Below the pieces are notes generated by a model that was not told the DNA's origin, searched no databases, and saw nothing but the letters and a program-made list of their open reading frames with translations. Source: Streptomyces sp. B21-083 (lineage in GTDB: Bacteria; Actinomycetota; Actinomycetes; Streptomycetales; Streptomycetaceae). Taken from it: a stretch of 64,000 nucleotides of DNA. Of the stretch, positions 48,710 through 56,716 are shown piece by piece. The number at the start of each line of letters is the position of its first letter. Within the stretch, counting starts at the first letter, position 1. The stretch spans positions 1,674,001 to 1,738,000 of the forward strand of contig NZ_JARUND010000002.1 of the NCBI RefSeq assembly GCF_036898825.1, in the 5' to 3' direction. The position numbers were made by a program, and so were the translations under genes.

Positions 48710-49267
48710 GTGCTGATCACCCACGACACCCGGTGCGCCCTCGACACCGTGGTCGATCTGGTGAACACCGCGCCGGACGACGACACGACGGACGCGCTGC
48801 CCGATGTCGACGCGCTCGAAGATTTCGTACGAAAGCACAACATCAGTGACATCGGCGTGCTGTCGGAGATCGATCTCGCCGCCGTGCGCAGGATCCGCGG
48901 ACGGTTCGCCGGGGTGTTCGCCGCCGAGGAGGCCCGGACCGCCGCCGCACACATCAACGAGCTGGTCGCCGCGGCGGGGACCACACCCCGACTCACCGAC
49001 CACGACGGCTACGACTGGCACGTGCACTACTTCGCACCCGGCGCGTCCGTCGCCGACCACCTCGCCGCCGACTGCGGGATGGCCCTCGCGTTCTTCGTGG
49101 TCGCCGGTGAGCAGGAGCGGCTTCGGCGCTGCGAGGCCCCGGACTGCCGGCACGCCTTCGTCGACGTCTCCCGCAACCGGTCCCGCCGCTACTGCGACAG
49201 CCGCACCTGTGGAAACCGGCTTCATGTGGCGGCCTACCGGGCGCGCCGCAAGGAGTCGGCGAGCTGA
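48710..49267 (+). CDS. CGNR zinc-finger (ABATE-domain) protein
   Basis: 185 residues from the GTG at 48710, with AGGGAGAG upstream. The N-terminal part has the DUF1470/ABATE pattern (ALDTVVDLVNTAPDDDTTDA, LSEIDLAAVRRIRGRF, HYFAPGASVADHLAADC). The C-terminal zinc-finger has CEAPDC and CDSRTCGNRLHVAAYRARR, with the name-giving CGNR residues. Such proteins are putative stress-related transcription regulators. The gene lies 258 bp downstream of ssgB, separated by a terminator. Confidence 0.9.
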   Translation: MLITHDTRCALDTVVDLVNTAPDDDTTDALPDVDALEDFVRKHNISDIGVLSEIDLAAVRRIRGRFAGVFAAEEARTAAAHINELVAAAGTTPRLTDHDGYDWHVHYFAPGASVADHLAADCGMALAFFVVAGEQERLRRCEAPDCRHAFVDVSRNRSRRYCDSRTCGNRLHVAAYRARRKESAS

Positions 49268-49337
49268 CGGCCGCAGGGCCTGAGCCTGGTGCTGACGCAG
49301 CCCCCGGCGGATGACGCCGGGGACTGGCGTGTACAGC

Positions 49338-49490
49338 TCACAGCAACAGCAGATCATGCAACGAAGCCATGAGCAGCAGACACCCGATCACCGCAAGGAA
49401 GATCATCAGCGGTGGCTGGGAAAGGGCGAAGAGGCACCCGCGCGGCTCGTCCTTCGGCGGCACGGCCTCGCTCTGTGTTGTGTCCAGCAT
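49338..49490 (-). CDS. Small single-helix membrane protein
   Basis: 50-residue ORF below usual length cut-offs. It starts MLDTTQSEAVPPKDEPRGC, has one strongly hydrophobic C-terminal segment (PLMIFLAVIGCLLLMA) and ends SLHDLLLL. GC-rich third positions and a clean soluble-then-helix layout argue for a real gene; the upstream GCGGCGAG is a weak ribosome-binding site. Function unknown. Confidence 0.6.
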   Translation of the reverse strand: MLDTTQSEAVPPKDEPRGCLFALSQPPLMIFLAVIGCLLLMASLHDLLLL

Positions 49491-49677
49491 CTCGCCGCGA
49501 TGATGACGTAGCGGGGGCCCTCGACGCGATCAACGCGCACGAAATGCACGGTAGTTCGCTGAATTCCGTAATGTACGCGGCGAGTCATGATCGCTTACGA
49601 GCGACCTCCGTCGCCTCCCGGCCGTTTGTGTCGTTTCAGTACGTCAGCCCTCGTACGCCGTCATACGCCGCGCTTCT

Positions 49678-50127
49678 TCATATTCCGTGCTTCTTCAGGA
49701 TCGCCTCGATGTCGCTGAAGTCGTCCCCGGCACCGCGCGGTCTGGCCGTGGGCTGGGGCGCCGGGCGGGAGGCATTGGCCCGCCCCTGACCCAGGGAAGG
49801 CGCGGAGGCCGCAGGAGCCACCGCCTCGCGCTGCGCGGCCTGCGTCTCCGCACGTTCCTTTCGGGTGCCGCCCCTCCGCCGCTCCACAGCACGGGTGGCC
49901 GTGAAGAGTACCCAGGCGCCGCCGAGCACGCAGAAGCCCGCCCAGGCGGAGGGGCTGAACGCGGTGTCGGCCACCCACCCGACCACCCCGGTCATCACCA
50001 GGCCAATGGGAACCAGTGAGTACGCGGCGATCCGGGCAGCCGCGAGAAAGCGCTTGCGGTACGCCGTGACCACCGCGATGCCCAGGCCGGCCACGGAGAC
50101 GGCGGAACACACTGTCTCGGCAATCAT
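49678..50127 (-). CDS. Hypothetical membrane protein with conserved C-terminal tail
   Basis: 149 residues from the ATG giving MIAETVCSAVSVAGLGIAVV, which has GGAGGA 6 nt upstream; longer open frames are rejected for that reason. Three hydrophobic segments (residues about 5-22, 33-53, 60-78) are followed by an Arg/Ala/Gln/Pro-rich cytoplasmic part and a tail ending DDFSDIEAILKKHGI, which looks like a short protein-interaction helix. No family recognised. Divergent from the DsbA-like gene. Confidence 0.8.
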   Translation of the reverse strand: MIAETVCSAVSVAGLGIAVVTAYRKRFLAAARIAAYSLVPIGLVMTGVVGWVADTAFSPSAWAGFCVLGGAWVLFTATRAVERRRGGTRKERAETQAAQREAVAPAASAPSLGQGRANASRPAPQPTARPRGAGDDFSDIEAILKKHGI

Positions 50128-50302
50128 CCGGTCCTCCAGGCGTTCGGTCACGCGGGTGCGGTTCGTCCCTTCCATCCTGCACCGCCCGGCCCTCCGGATG
50201 CCATGCTCCGGCCCGACATCAGGGACATCTCCGGGTCGGCTCCTCCCCAGGTCCCGGTCCCCTCGTACGACGCCCACGGCCGCGGCTGGGAAACTGGTGC
50301 CC

Positions 50303-50845
50303 ATGAGCGACTCCTCTTCCGCGCCCGCCGGCACCCCCGCCCCGGTCTCCGTCCCCGTCCTGGAGGTCTGGTGCGAACTCCAGTGTCCGGACTGCCGCAC
50401 CGCCCTGGACGACGTACGCGCCCTGCGCGCCCGCTACGGCGACCGGTTGGAGCTACGGCTGCGGCACTTCCCGCTGGAGCGGCACAAGCACTCCTTCGCC
50501 GCCGCGCAGGCCGCCGAGGAAGCGGCTGAGCAGGGACAGGCATGGCCCTACGTCGAGGCCGTGCTCGGCCGGGTGGAGGAGCTCGACCGTAGGGGCGAAC
50601 CCTTCCTGGTCGAGGTGGCCGGCGAACTCGGCCTGGACGCCGAGGAGTTCGACACCGCACTGATCGACGGCCGGCACATCCTGATCGTCGACGCCGACCA
50701 GGCCGAGGGCAAGGCCATCGGCGTGACCGGCACGCCGACGTACGTCATCGGCGATGAGCGGCTGGACGGCGGCAAGAACCAGGAGGGGCTGCGGGAACGG
50801 ATCGAGGAGATCGTGGACCGTCTGCTGGCCGGACAGGACGCCTGA
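50303..50845 (+). CDS. DsbA-family thioredoxin-fold protein
   Basis: 180 residues. The redox motif CPDC lies in VLEVWCELQCPDCRTALDDV at about residues 26-35, followed by LRHFPLERHKHSFAAAQAAE and the cis-Pro region GVTGTPTYVIGDERLDG. This is the FrnE/DsbA-like arrangement. No signal peptide is visible, so it probably acts in the cytoplasm. The VKOR-like oxidase at 8065-8724 is the other disulfide-related gene of the window. Confidence 0.9.
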   Translation: MSDSSSAPAGTPAPVSVPVLEVWCELQCPDCRTALDDVRALRARYGDRLELRLRHFPLERHKHSFAAAQAAEEAAEQGQAWPYVEAVLGRVEELDRRGEPFLVEVAGELGLDAEEFDTALIDGRHILIVDADQAEGKAIGVTGTPTYVIGDERLDGGKNQEGLRERIEEIVDRLLAGQDA

Positions 50846-50907
50846 CCCCTGGCGTCCGCCCCGCCCCTGCCTCCGCCCCCGTCGGACCGGCCCCGGTCGC
50901 CTTCGGC

Positions 50908-51732
50908 CTACAGCAGGTCCTTGTACAGGTGGTGGGTCACCGTCTCGTACCCCAGCGACTCGTAGAGCCGTTCCGCCGGGCGGTTGCCCGCGAAGACGTT
51001 CAGGGAGATGGCCGACCGTCCGGCCTCGATCGACTGGGCCTCCGCCAGCAGCATGAGGGTGCGGCCGTGGCCTCTCCCCCGGTGTGCCGCGTCGGCCTCG
51101 ACGTCGTAGACGAAGGCCAGACCGTCGCGGCTGCCGAGCCACAGAGTGCCGACGCGGGTTCCCTCGTGTTCCAGGACGCTGATCGTCATCCCTTCGCTGG
51201 CCACGCCCTGCGGCAGCAGCAGATCATGGTCGCGTTTCGCCTTGGCGTGCGCCTCCACCGCCGGCACGCCCCGCTCGATCCAGCTCTCCGCGTAGCTCAG
51301 CCTGCCCACCGCCTCCCACACCACGAACTCGGCCTCCGTCATGGGCCGGCCCCGGCTCCCGGCGGGCAGTTCGGGCGGGGCGGCGCCGAGCGCCTTGTCC
51401 ATACGGCGGTTGCGCAGCACATAGCCGAGCGCGGTCGCCAGCCGCAGGGCCGCCGGTGTGTCGCCCGGGACCGACGCCTCGATGCGCCGGCAGCCCCAGC
51501 CGCGCGCGACCTCCTCCGCGGCAAGCACGGCCACCGTGGCCCGGCCGCGCCGCCGGTCGCGTTCGTCGATGCGGAGATCCCGGATCTTCGCCACCGAGTC
51601 GCCGAACGCGGGGTTGGTTGCGAGGTGTATCGCGCCGACGGGACGGCTGTTCACACACACCTGGTAGTGGCGTGAACGCGCTCCGTCGGCCTCGTGCTGC
51701 AGCGGCTCGGTCGGCCGCAGAGTGGTGGTCAT
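50908..51732 (-). CDS. GNAT acetyltransferase with tandem GNAT-like halves
   Basis: 274 residues. The N-terminal half has an acetyl-CoA-site pattern LRIDERDRRRGRATVAVLAA followed by LRLATALGYVLRNRRMDK. The C-terminal half repeats it: YDVEADAAHRGRGHGRTLML and NRPAERLYESLGYETVTHHL. The Q/RxxGxG/A signature is best kept in the second half (HRGRGHG). The substrate is unknown; two-domain GNATs include mycothiol synthase (MshD), but nothing here shows that activity. Confidence 0.88.
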   Translation of the reverse strand: MTTTLRPTEPLQHEADGARSRHYQVCVNSRPVGAIHLATNPAFGDSVAKIRDLRIDERDRRRGRATVAVLAAEEVARGWGCRRIEASVPGDTPAALRLATALGYVLRNRRMDKALGAAPPELPAGSRGRPMTEAEFVVWEAVGRLSYAESWIERGVPAVEAHAKAKRDHDLLLPQGVASEGMTISVLEHEGTRVGTLWLGSRDGLAFVYDVEADAAHRGRGHGRTLMLLAEAQSIEAGRSAISLNVFAGNRPAERLYESLGYETVTHHLYKDLL

Positions 51733-51806
51733 CAGAGATTGTTCTACCCGTTGCGGAGACCTACGGCAGCTCCATTTCCGCGGCTCATCCCGATCACGCC
51801 CCTGGG

Positions 51807-52628
51807 TCAGGGGTCGAGGTCGTCCCCCGACCGCTCTTCGAAGACCCGCATCGCCTTGGCAGTCACCGGCCCCGGTGCGTCCGGGAGTTGGCGGTCGCCG
51901 ACGCGCCGTACGGCCTGTACGTCTCTCAGGGTGGACGTCAGGAAGATCTCGTCGGCGCCGTCCAGGACGTCCAGCGGCAGGTCGGTCTCCTTGGCGCCCG
52001 TCCACTCGACGGCAAGGGCGCGTGTGACCCCGGCGAGGCAGCCGGAGGCGAGCGGCGGGGTGTGGATCTCGCCGTCCAGGACGACGAAGACGTTGGACCC
52101 CGTCCCCTCGCACAGTTGCCCAACCGTGTTGCCGAACAGGGCCTCGGACGCGCCCTGTTCACGCGCCCTGGCGAGGGCGACGACGTTCTCGGCGTACGAC
52201 GTGGTCTTCAGGCCGGCGAGGGCGCCGCGTTCGTTGCGCGTCCAGGGGACCGTGATCACGGCGGTCGAGTCGGGACGACGGGTGGACTCGCCGACGGCGA
52301 CGACCAGGGTCGGGCCGTGCTCCCCGCGGTCGGAGCCGAGGGGGCCGTGACCGCCGGTGTACGTGATGCGCAGGCGCCCCAGGGGCATCGGGTTGGCGGC
52401 GAGCACGGCCGTGCAGGCGCCGCGGACCTCGTCGAGGTCCGGGTCGGGCAGGCCTAGGCCTCGGGCGGAGCGGGTGAGCCGGTCCAGGTGACGGGTGAGC
52501 GCGAACGGTCGGCCGTGGACCGCCTTCAGAGTCTCGAAGATGCCGTCGCCCACGGTCAGCCCGTGGTCGAACACGGAGACGCGGGCGGACTCGATGTCCT
52601 GCAGCCCGCCGTCGAGCCAGAGCTTCAC
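51807..52628 (-). CDS. Class IV aminotransferase, probable aminodeoxychorismate lyase (PabC-like)
   Basis: 273-residue PLP enzyme of fold type IV. Features are SVFDHGLTVGDGIFETLKAV, the probable Schiff-base Lys in GLKTTSYAENVVALARA, EALFGNTVGQLCEGTGSNVF and DEIFLTSTLRDVQAV. The GTG overlaps the stop of the chorismate-binding gene (GTGA), so the pair probably converts chorismate to p-aminobenzoate. A branched-chain or D-amino-acid aminotransferase cannot be excluded from sequence alone, but the context favours PabC. Confidence 0.9.
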   Translation of the reverse strand: MKLWLDGGLQDIESARVSVFDHGLTVGDGIFETLKAVHGRPFALTRHLDRLTRSARGLGLPDPDLDEVRGACTAVLAANPMPLGRLRITYTGGHGPLGSDRGEHGPTLVVAVGESTRRPDSTAVITVPWTRNERGALAGLKTTSYAENVVALARAREQGASEALFGNTVGQLCEGTGSNVFVVLDGEIHTPPLASGCLAGVTRALAVEWTGAKETDLPLDVLDGADEIFLTSTLRDVQAVRRVGDRQLPDAPGPVTAKAMRVFEERSGDDLDP

Positions 52629-53776
52629 TGGTCATTACCTCGCTGGAATGTGTCGGACGCGTCGTGCGGTATGCCTTGTCGGCCGGGGAGCGGCGGCCTG
52701 TCGCCCGGCTGTACACAGCAGGTCACCGGTTCCTCCCCACCGCCGCTCACCTCGTACTCTCCCGACGCTACCGCGAGCAGCCGGGACGCCTTCAGCTCGG
52801 TCTCCCGCCACTCCGCCTCGGGATCCGAACCCCAGGTGATGCCCGCTCCGGTGCCGAAGCGCAGCATGCCGTCGGCCCGGTCGATCCAGAACGTGCGGAT
52901 ACCGACCGCCAGTTCGCCCGTCCCCCGGTCCGCGTCGACCCAGCCGACGCCCCCGCAGTACGGGCCCCGGGGCGCCGTCTCCAGGGCGTCGATGATCCGC
53001 AGGGCGCTCGACTTGGGCGCGCCGGTCACCGACCCGGGCGGGAACGCGGCCGCCAGCAGTTCCGGCCAGCCGGTGTACGGACGCAGTTCGCCCCGTACCG
53101 TCGACACGAGGTGGACCAGCCCCGGGTGCTTCTCGACGACGCACAGTTCGGGAACGGTCACCGAACCCGTCGCGCAGACGCGCCCGAGGTCGTTGCGGAC
53201 CAGGTCCACGATCATCACGTTCTCGGCGTAGTCCTTCTCCAGGAGGTCCGCCTCGGTACGTCCGGTGCCCTTGATGGGGCCCGACTCGATGGTTTCTCCG
53301 TCGCGGCGGAGGAACAGCTCGGGGGACGCGGTGGCGATCTCGACGCCGTGAGCCGGCAGGCGAATCGTTCCTGCATACGGTGCCGGGTTGCCGTGTGCGA
53401 GCAGCGAGGCCAGCGCGTCCACGTCCGCGTCGGGTGCGACGGGCGCGGACAGCACCCGGCAGAGGTTCGCCTGATAGACCTCTCCGGTCGCGATGCGTTG
53501 GCGGATACGGCGCACCCCCGCCGTATACGTGGCGCGATCGAGGGACGACGTCCAGTCACCGGCGGCCGGGCCCCGCCACTCCCCCGGTCCCGGCCTCGGC
53601 GCACGGGCCGGTTCCTCTCGTACGTCACGGAAGCGAGCGCAGGTCAGACGGCCCTCGTAGTCAGCGGACACGGCCCAGAAACCGGTGGAGTCGAGGGCCG
53701 CGGGATCGCTGGTGACATCGACAAGGCCGGTGGCGACGACACCGCCGAAGCGGGCGAGGGGAGCGAGATCGGACAC
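52625..53776 (-). CDS. Chorismate-binding protein, probable aminodeoxychorismate synthase component I (PabB-like)
   Basis: 383 residues from the GTG giving MSDLAPLARFGG. The chorismate-utilising domain shows VRRIRQRIATGEVYQANLCR, ATASPELFLRRDG, ESGPIKGTGRTEAD, NVMIVDLVRNDLGRVC and TFFPPGSVTGAPK-like AAFPPGSVTGAPKSSALRII. The Lys of PIKGT is the nucleophile that distinguishes PabB from anthranilate synthase (PIAGT). No glutaminase partner (PabA) is next to it. Coupled to the class IV aminotransferase. Confidence 0.92.
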   Translation of the reverse strand: MSDLAPLARFGGVVATGLVDVTSDPAALDSTGFWAVSADYEGRLTCARFRDVREEPARAPRPGPGEWRGPAAGDWTSSLDRATYTAGVRRIRQRIATGEVYQANLCRVLSAPVAPDADVDALASLLAHGNPAPYAGTIRLPAHGVEIATASPELFLRRDGETIESGPIKGTGRTEADLLEKDYAENVMIVDLVRNDLGRVCATGSVTVPELCVVEKHPGLVHLVSTVRGELRPYTGWPELLAAAFPPGSVTGAPKSSALRIIDALETAPRGPYCGGVGWVDADRGTGELAVGIRTFWIDRADGMLRFGTGAGITWGSDPEAEWRETELKASRLLAVASGEYEVSGGGEEPVTCCVQPGDRPPLPGRQGIPHDASDTFQRGNDQ

Positions 53777-53862
53777 ACCGCCGAGTCTATGGCGGGTGTC
53801 CTGTGGGTGCCCTGACCACGTCTTCGAGCAGGCACAGCGCAGCACGCTGCACAAACGCGTTT

Positions 53863-53890
53863 TTGTGCTGGCCCCGGAATCCGCTAGAGT
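53863..53890 (+). promoter_or_regulatory. Probable promoter of the tRNA array
   Basis: TTGTGC, a 16-base spacer and TAGAGT lie 41 bp upstream of tRNA-Gly, fitting a housekeeping-sigma promoter for the five-tRNA transcript. Confidence 0.5.
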
Positions 53891-53931
53891 TCAACTCGTC
53901 GCCGGGACGCGAGAGCGCACCGAAACGGCAC

Positions 53932-54004
53932 GCGGACGTAGCTCAGTTGGTAGAGCGCAACCTTGCCAAGGTTGAGGTCGCCAGTTCGAACCTGGTCGTC
54001 CGCT
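53932..54004 (+). tRNA. tRNA-Gly (anticodon GCC)
   Basis: 73 nt; acceptor GCGGACG/CGTCCGC, anticodon stem CAACC/GGTTG with loop TTGCCAA giving GCC, T-loop TTCGAAC, discriminator T. First of five tandem tRNAs. Confidence 0.97.
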
Positions 54005-54043
54005 CGTAGGAAGAGGGGGATCTTCCCGAACCCCCGCACTCCT

Positions 54044-54117
54044 GGTGGAGTGGCCGAGAGGCGAGGCAACGGCCTGCAAAGCCGTCTACACGGGTTCAAA
54101 TCCCGTCTCCACCTCCA
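54044..54117 (+). tRNA. tRNA-Cys (anticodon GCA)
   Basis: Acceptor GGTGGAG/CTCCACC, anticodon loop CTGCAAA giving GCA, T-loop TTCAAAT, discriminator T followed by an encoded CCA (54115-54117), unlike its neighbours. Confidence 0.97.
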
Positions 54118-54118
54118 A

Positions 54119-54190
54119 GGACGATTAGCTCAGCGGGAGAGCGCTTCCCTGACACGGAAGAGGTCACTGGTTCAATCCCAGTATCGTCCA
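54119..54190 (+). tRNA. tRNA-Val (anticodon GAC), copy 1
   Basis: 72 nt; acceptor GGACGAT/ATCGTCC, anticodon stem CTTCC/GGAAG with loop CTGACAC giving GAC. It starts only one base after the encoded CCA of tRNA-Cys. Confidence 0.97.
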
Positions 54191-54225
54191 CTGGTCCGCA
54201 AGGACCTTGATCCGTAAGGATCCCC

Positions 54226-54297
54226 GCGCGATTAGCTCAGCGGGAGAGCGCTTCCCTGACACGGAAGAGGTCACTGGTTCAATCCCAGTATCGCGCA
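54226..54297 (+). tRNA. tRNA-Val (anticodon GAC), copy 2 with variant acceptor stem
   Basis: Same body as copies 1 and 3, but the acceptor is GCGCGAT/ATCGCGC. The change is compensated on both strands of the stem, so the tRNA should fold. Confidence 0.96.
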
Positions 54298-54338
54298 CGC
54301 GGTAATCACGAGTCACGGTCTTCGGATCGTGGTCCCGA

Positions 54339-54410
54339 GGACGATTAGCTCAGCGGGAGAGCGCTTCCCTGACACGGAAGAGGTCACTGGTTCAATCCCA
54401 GTATCGTCCA
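54339..54410 (+). tRNA. tRNA-Val (anticodon GAC), copy 3
   Basis: Identical in all 72 bases to copy 1, with acceptor GGACGAT/ATCGTCC. Last tRNA of the array, six bases before the terminator. Confidence 0.97.
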
Positions 54411-54415
54411 CACAC

Positions 54416-54458
54416 CGAAGAAGCCCCCGGCCGTCTCGTACGGTCGGGGGCTTCTTCG
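54416..54458. terminator. Terminator of the tRNA array
   Basis: A 19-bp stem (CGAAGAAGCCCCCG outer part, one G-T pair) with a 5-nt loop. Placed between the tRNAs and the convergent zinc-ribbon gene, it serves both. Confidence 0.85.
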
Positions 54459-54493
54459 TGGTTCCAGCCGGTCGTTCCGGTCAGACGTTCCGG

Positions 54494-54799
54494 TCAGCTG
54501 GAGAACAGCATGTGGCCGAAGCTCTTGTGGCGCTTGCCGCCGTAGTGACCACCATGGCCGCCGTGACCGCCGTGGTGACCGCCCTGCGGGGCGCCCCAGG
54601 CGGGTGCGGGAGCGGCGGGGTAGCCCTGCGGGGCCGGGGGCGGCGGGGCGGCGGGCCCCGACCACTGGGACTCCACGCGGGTCAGCGCCTCCAGCTCGCC
54701 GTAGTCGAGGAAGATCCCCCGGCAGCCGCTGCACTGCTCGATCTGGACTCCGTTGCGGTTGTACGTGTGCATCGGCGCATGGCACTTCGGACACTGCAT
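54494..54799 (-). CDS. TFIIB-type zinc-ribbon protein
   Basis: 101 residues. N-terminal zinc ribbon with MQCPKCHAPMHTYNRNGVQI and EQCSGCRGIFLDYGELEAL, the zf-TFIIB pattern. A Pro/Ala-rich middle follows, then a His/Gly-rich tail (GGHHGGHGGHGGHYGG) that could bind metal. The function is unknown. Convergent with the tRNA array. Confidence 0.88.
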   Translation of the reverse strand: MQCPKCHAPMHTYNRNGVQIEQCSGCRGIFLDYGELEALTRVESQWSGPAAPPPPAPQGYPAAPAPAWGAPQGGHHGGHGGHGGHYGGKRHKSFGHMLFSS

Positions 54800-54891
54800 G
54801 CTCGGCTCAACTCCCTGCCGTCGGTACGGCTTCTTGATCCGGTTTCGCTTCTCGCCGGAACAGACTCCGTCCTGCTCCGGTCGGTTGCACC

Positions 54892-55920
54892 CTACTTCGC
54901 GTGGCCCTGGGCCAACTCGGGTGGTACCGGACCCATTCGGGCACATGCGTCGACCACGGCCTGCTGTACGTCGTCCAACGGACGGTCCGCGGCCGTCGCC
55001 TTGACGATCGCCAGGGCCGCCGTCTGCACGGTGAGAGCGCGGGCGGCGACGTCCAGGGCGGGCCAGGGGTCGCCGTCGGCGGGTACGGCCGGGCCGCCGG
55101 CCGTGCGGTAGGCGGCCAGGAACCGGGTCCACTCGTCGGGCGGGAGCAGTCCGCAGGCGTACCAGGCGGCCGGGCGGGCCAGGTCCCAGGCGGGGGCACC
55201 TACGCCGAGGTCGTCCACGTCGATGAGGAGCCAGGGGCCGTCCGGAGCGGGGTGGCGTACGAGCTGGCCCAGGTGAAGGTCGCCGTGGCAGAGGGTCGTG
55301 AGGGCCCGCTCGTCGAGGGGGTTCGGGGTAGCGGTCGCGGAGGCAGCGGTCCCGGCGGCAGGAGCCCCGGGGGCAGCGGTCCCGGCGGCAGGAGTCCCGG
55401 CGGCAGGGGGCTGGGCTCTGGCCCAGGCCGGCAGGGTCGCCCAGGCGCGCAGGACGGGCTCGGTGGCCGGCTGGGGGGTGGTGGCCCGGAGGCGGGCGAT
55501 GGCGCGGGCCGCCTTGGCCGGGCCGCGCATGGGCGGGAGTCCGGGCGGGGCGGGGGTGCGGTGGAGGCGGGCGAGCAGGGTGGCGGCCTCCTCCCAGGGT
55601 GCCGCGTCCGGGTCCTCCGGGTCGACCGGGGCGCCGTACGGCCAGAACGTCACGAGTCTGCCATGCAGGTCGACGGGGGTCGGGCTGAGCGGGGACAGGA
55701 GTATGCCCGGGAGGTGGGCGGCGAGGGCCAGCCGGGCGGTGAGCTCGGTGGGGGCGGTGTCGGGGGCGTGCGCCTTGGCGACGGTGTCGGCGTGGCGGAC
55801 GACTGTGCCGTCGGGGCGGTCGGTGAGGGTGGCTGCTCCGCAGGGGCAGGGGTGGGGGCGTGCGTGGGCTCTGGCCTTGGCTCGGGTGGTGAGGTCGGTG
55901 AGCAAGGGGGTGGCTGTCAC
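54892..55920 (-). CDS. Aminoglycoside phosphotransferase-fold protein
   Basis: 342-residue kinase-fold protein. Catalytic loop LCHGDLHLGQLV (Asp present, Gln where many APH enzymes have Asn) and the metal-binding segment LLIDVDDLGVGAPAWDLARP. The N-terminal lobe includes RAHARPHPCPCGAATLTDRP and the Lys region VVRHADTVAKAHAP. Between the lobes lies an Ala/Gly/Pro/Thr-rich linker encoded by a 30-bp tandem repeat. The substrate cannot be deduced; the HGDLHLGQ form recalls maltokinase-like proteins, but no such role is claimed. Confidence 0.85.
   Translation of the reverse strand: MTATPLLTDLTTRAKARAHARPHPCPCGAATLTDRPDGTVVRHADTVAKAHAPDTAPTELTARLALAAHLPGILLSPLSPTPVDLHGRLVTFWPYGAPVDPEDPDAAPWEEAATLLARLHRTPAPPGLPPMRGPAKAARAIARLRATTPQPATEPVLRAWATLPAWARAQPPAAGTPAAGTAAPGAPAAGTAASATATPNPLDERALTTLCHGDLHLGQLVRHPAPDGPWLLIDVDDLGVGAPAWDLARPAAWYACGLLPPDEWTRFLAAYRTAGGPAVPADGDPWPALDVAARALTVQTAALAIVKATAADRPLDDVQQAVVDACARMGPVPPELAQGHAK
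55342..55401. repeat. 30-bp tandem repeat inside the phosphotransferase gene
   Basis: Two 30-base units (GGCAGCGGTCCCGGCGGCAG core) differ at two positions and are followed by a partial copy. The length is a multiple of three, so the frame is kept and the protein gains an AAGTPAAGTA-type linker. Confidence 0.8.
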
Positions 55921-55986
55921 GGGGCTCCCTGATGCGCTGTGCGGTCTGGTCGGGAGAGTACGGGGTGTCGCCGGGTGCGGTGGGGT

Positions 55987-56113
55987 GTTTCCGCCCCCGC
56001 CGCCCCTACCCGCCCCGTCCCCAGGGGCTCCGCCCCTTCGACCCCGCCAGGGGCTGTGCCCCTGGACCCCCTTCGGCCAGGACGGCCTCGTCCTCAGACG
56101 CCGGACGGGCTGG
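55987..56113 (-). repeat. Dispersed intergenic repeat, copy C
   Basis: Contains the CCCGTCCGGCGTCTGAGGAC module, a CCAGGGGC-loop-GCCCCTGG hairpin (56047-56065), a second small hairpin, and the GGCGGCGGGGGCGG end. Same order and orientation relative to the nearest minus-strand stop as copies A and B. Confidence 0.75.
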
Positions 56114-56145
56114 ATGTGGCCGGGGCAGGCCGAACGGGCAAAGCA

Positions 56146-56182
56146 ATGCCCGCGCAGCTCCCCAGCTGCGCGGGCATTTTTT
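56146..56182. terminator. Intrinsic terminator with T-run
   Basis: A perfect 14-bp stem ATGCCCGCGCAGCT with a CCCC loop, followed on the plus strand by six T. On the minus strand it ends the small gene at 56267-56476 (downstream bases TTGCTTTG). Confidence 0.85.
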
Positions 56183-56266
56183 GCCGTCCGCCGCACCCCC
56201 GTCCCCACGGGGTTTCATGGGTGGATGTCCCCGCCCGGACCGCTCTTCCGGGCCTGGGGTCGCCGC

Positions 56267-56476
56267 TCAGCGCCCCAGCATCACACCCACGGACGACGCT
56301 TGTGTGACCACTGCTTCCCAGCCGCCGAAGACGACCACGAGCAGGGCTGCCAGAGGAAGGACCATCACTGTCGCCACCAGTGGATGGCGCTGGCCCTGTC
56401 GGCGCGGACGGAACGCGGCGATGTACGCCTTGCGTCCCTGTGTGCGGAGCGCCGTCCGCGATGCCGTGTGGGCCAT
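56267..56476 (-). CDS. Small single-pass membrane protein
   Basis: 69 residues from the ATG giving MAHTASRTALRTQGRKAYIA, with AGGAGAGGGACC immediately upstream as a strong ribosome-binding site. The N-terminus is basic (FRPRRQGQRHPL). One hydrophobic segment follows (VATVMVLPLAALLVVVFGGW), then a short Ser/Val tail. Function unknown. Confidence 0.75.
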   Translation of the reverse strand: MAHTASRTALRTQGRKAYIAAFRPRRQGQRHPLVATVMVLPLAALLVVVFGGWEAVVTQASSVGVMLGR

Positions 56477-56716
56477 GGTCCCTCTCCTGACCGTTCTCTT
56501 GTTGGTTGGCAAGCGGCGGGTGTCTGACCTCGGGGGACGAGTGCTGCACCCGCCGCTTGACCTCAAATCTAGGCCGCCGACGCGTACCGGTCGTCATGCC
56601 CTCGTACCGATTGCCGGGCCTCCCGGAGGATGACCTGTGACCTGCGGACTACTCCCCTGGGTGGAGATGGAGTCCTAGGTCTCAGGGTCTTCCCGGAAGG
56701 GGTGCCCGGTGTGTCC

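Noticed and set aside
54119..54410. Regularly spaced near-identical units that could suggest a CRISPR array
   Set aside because: Each 72-base unit folds as a complete tRNA-Val; spacing is irregular and no cas genes are present.
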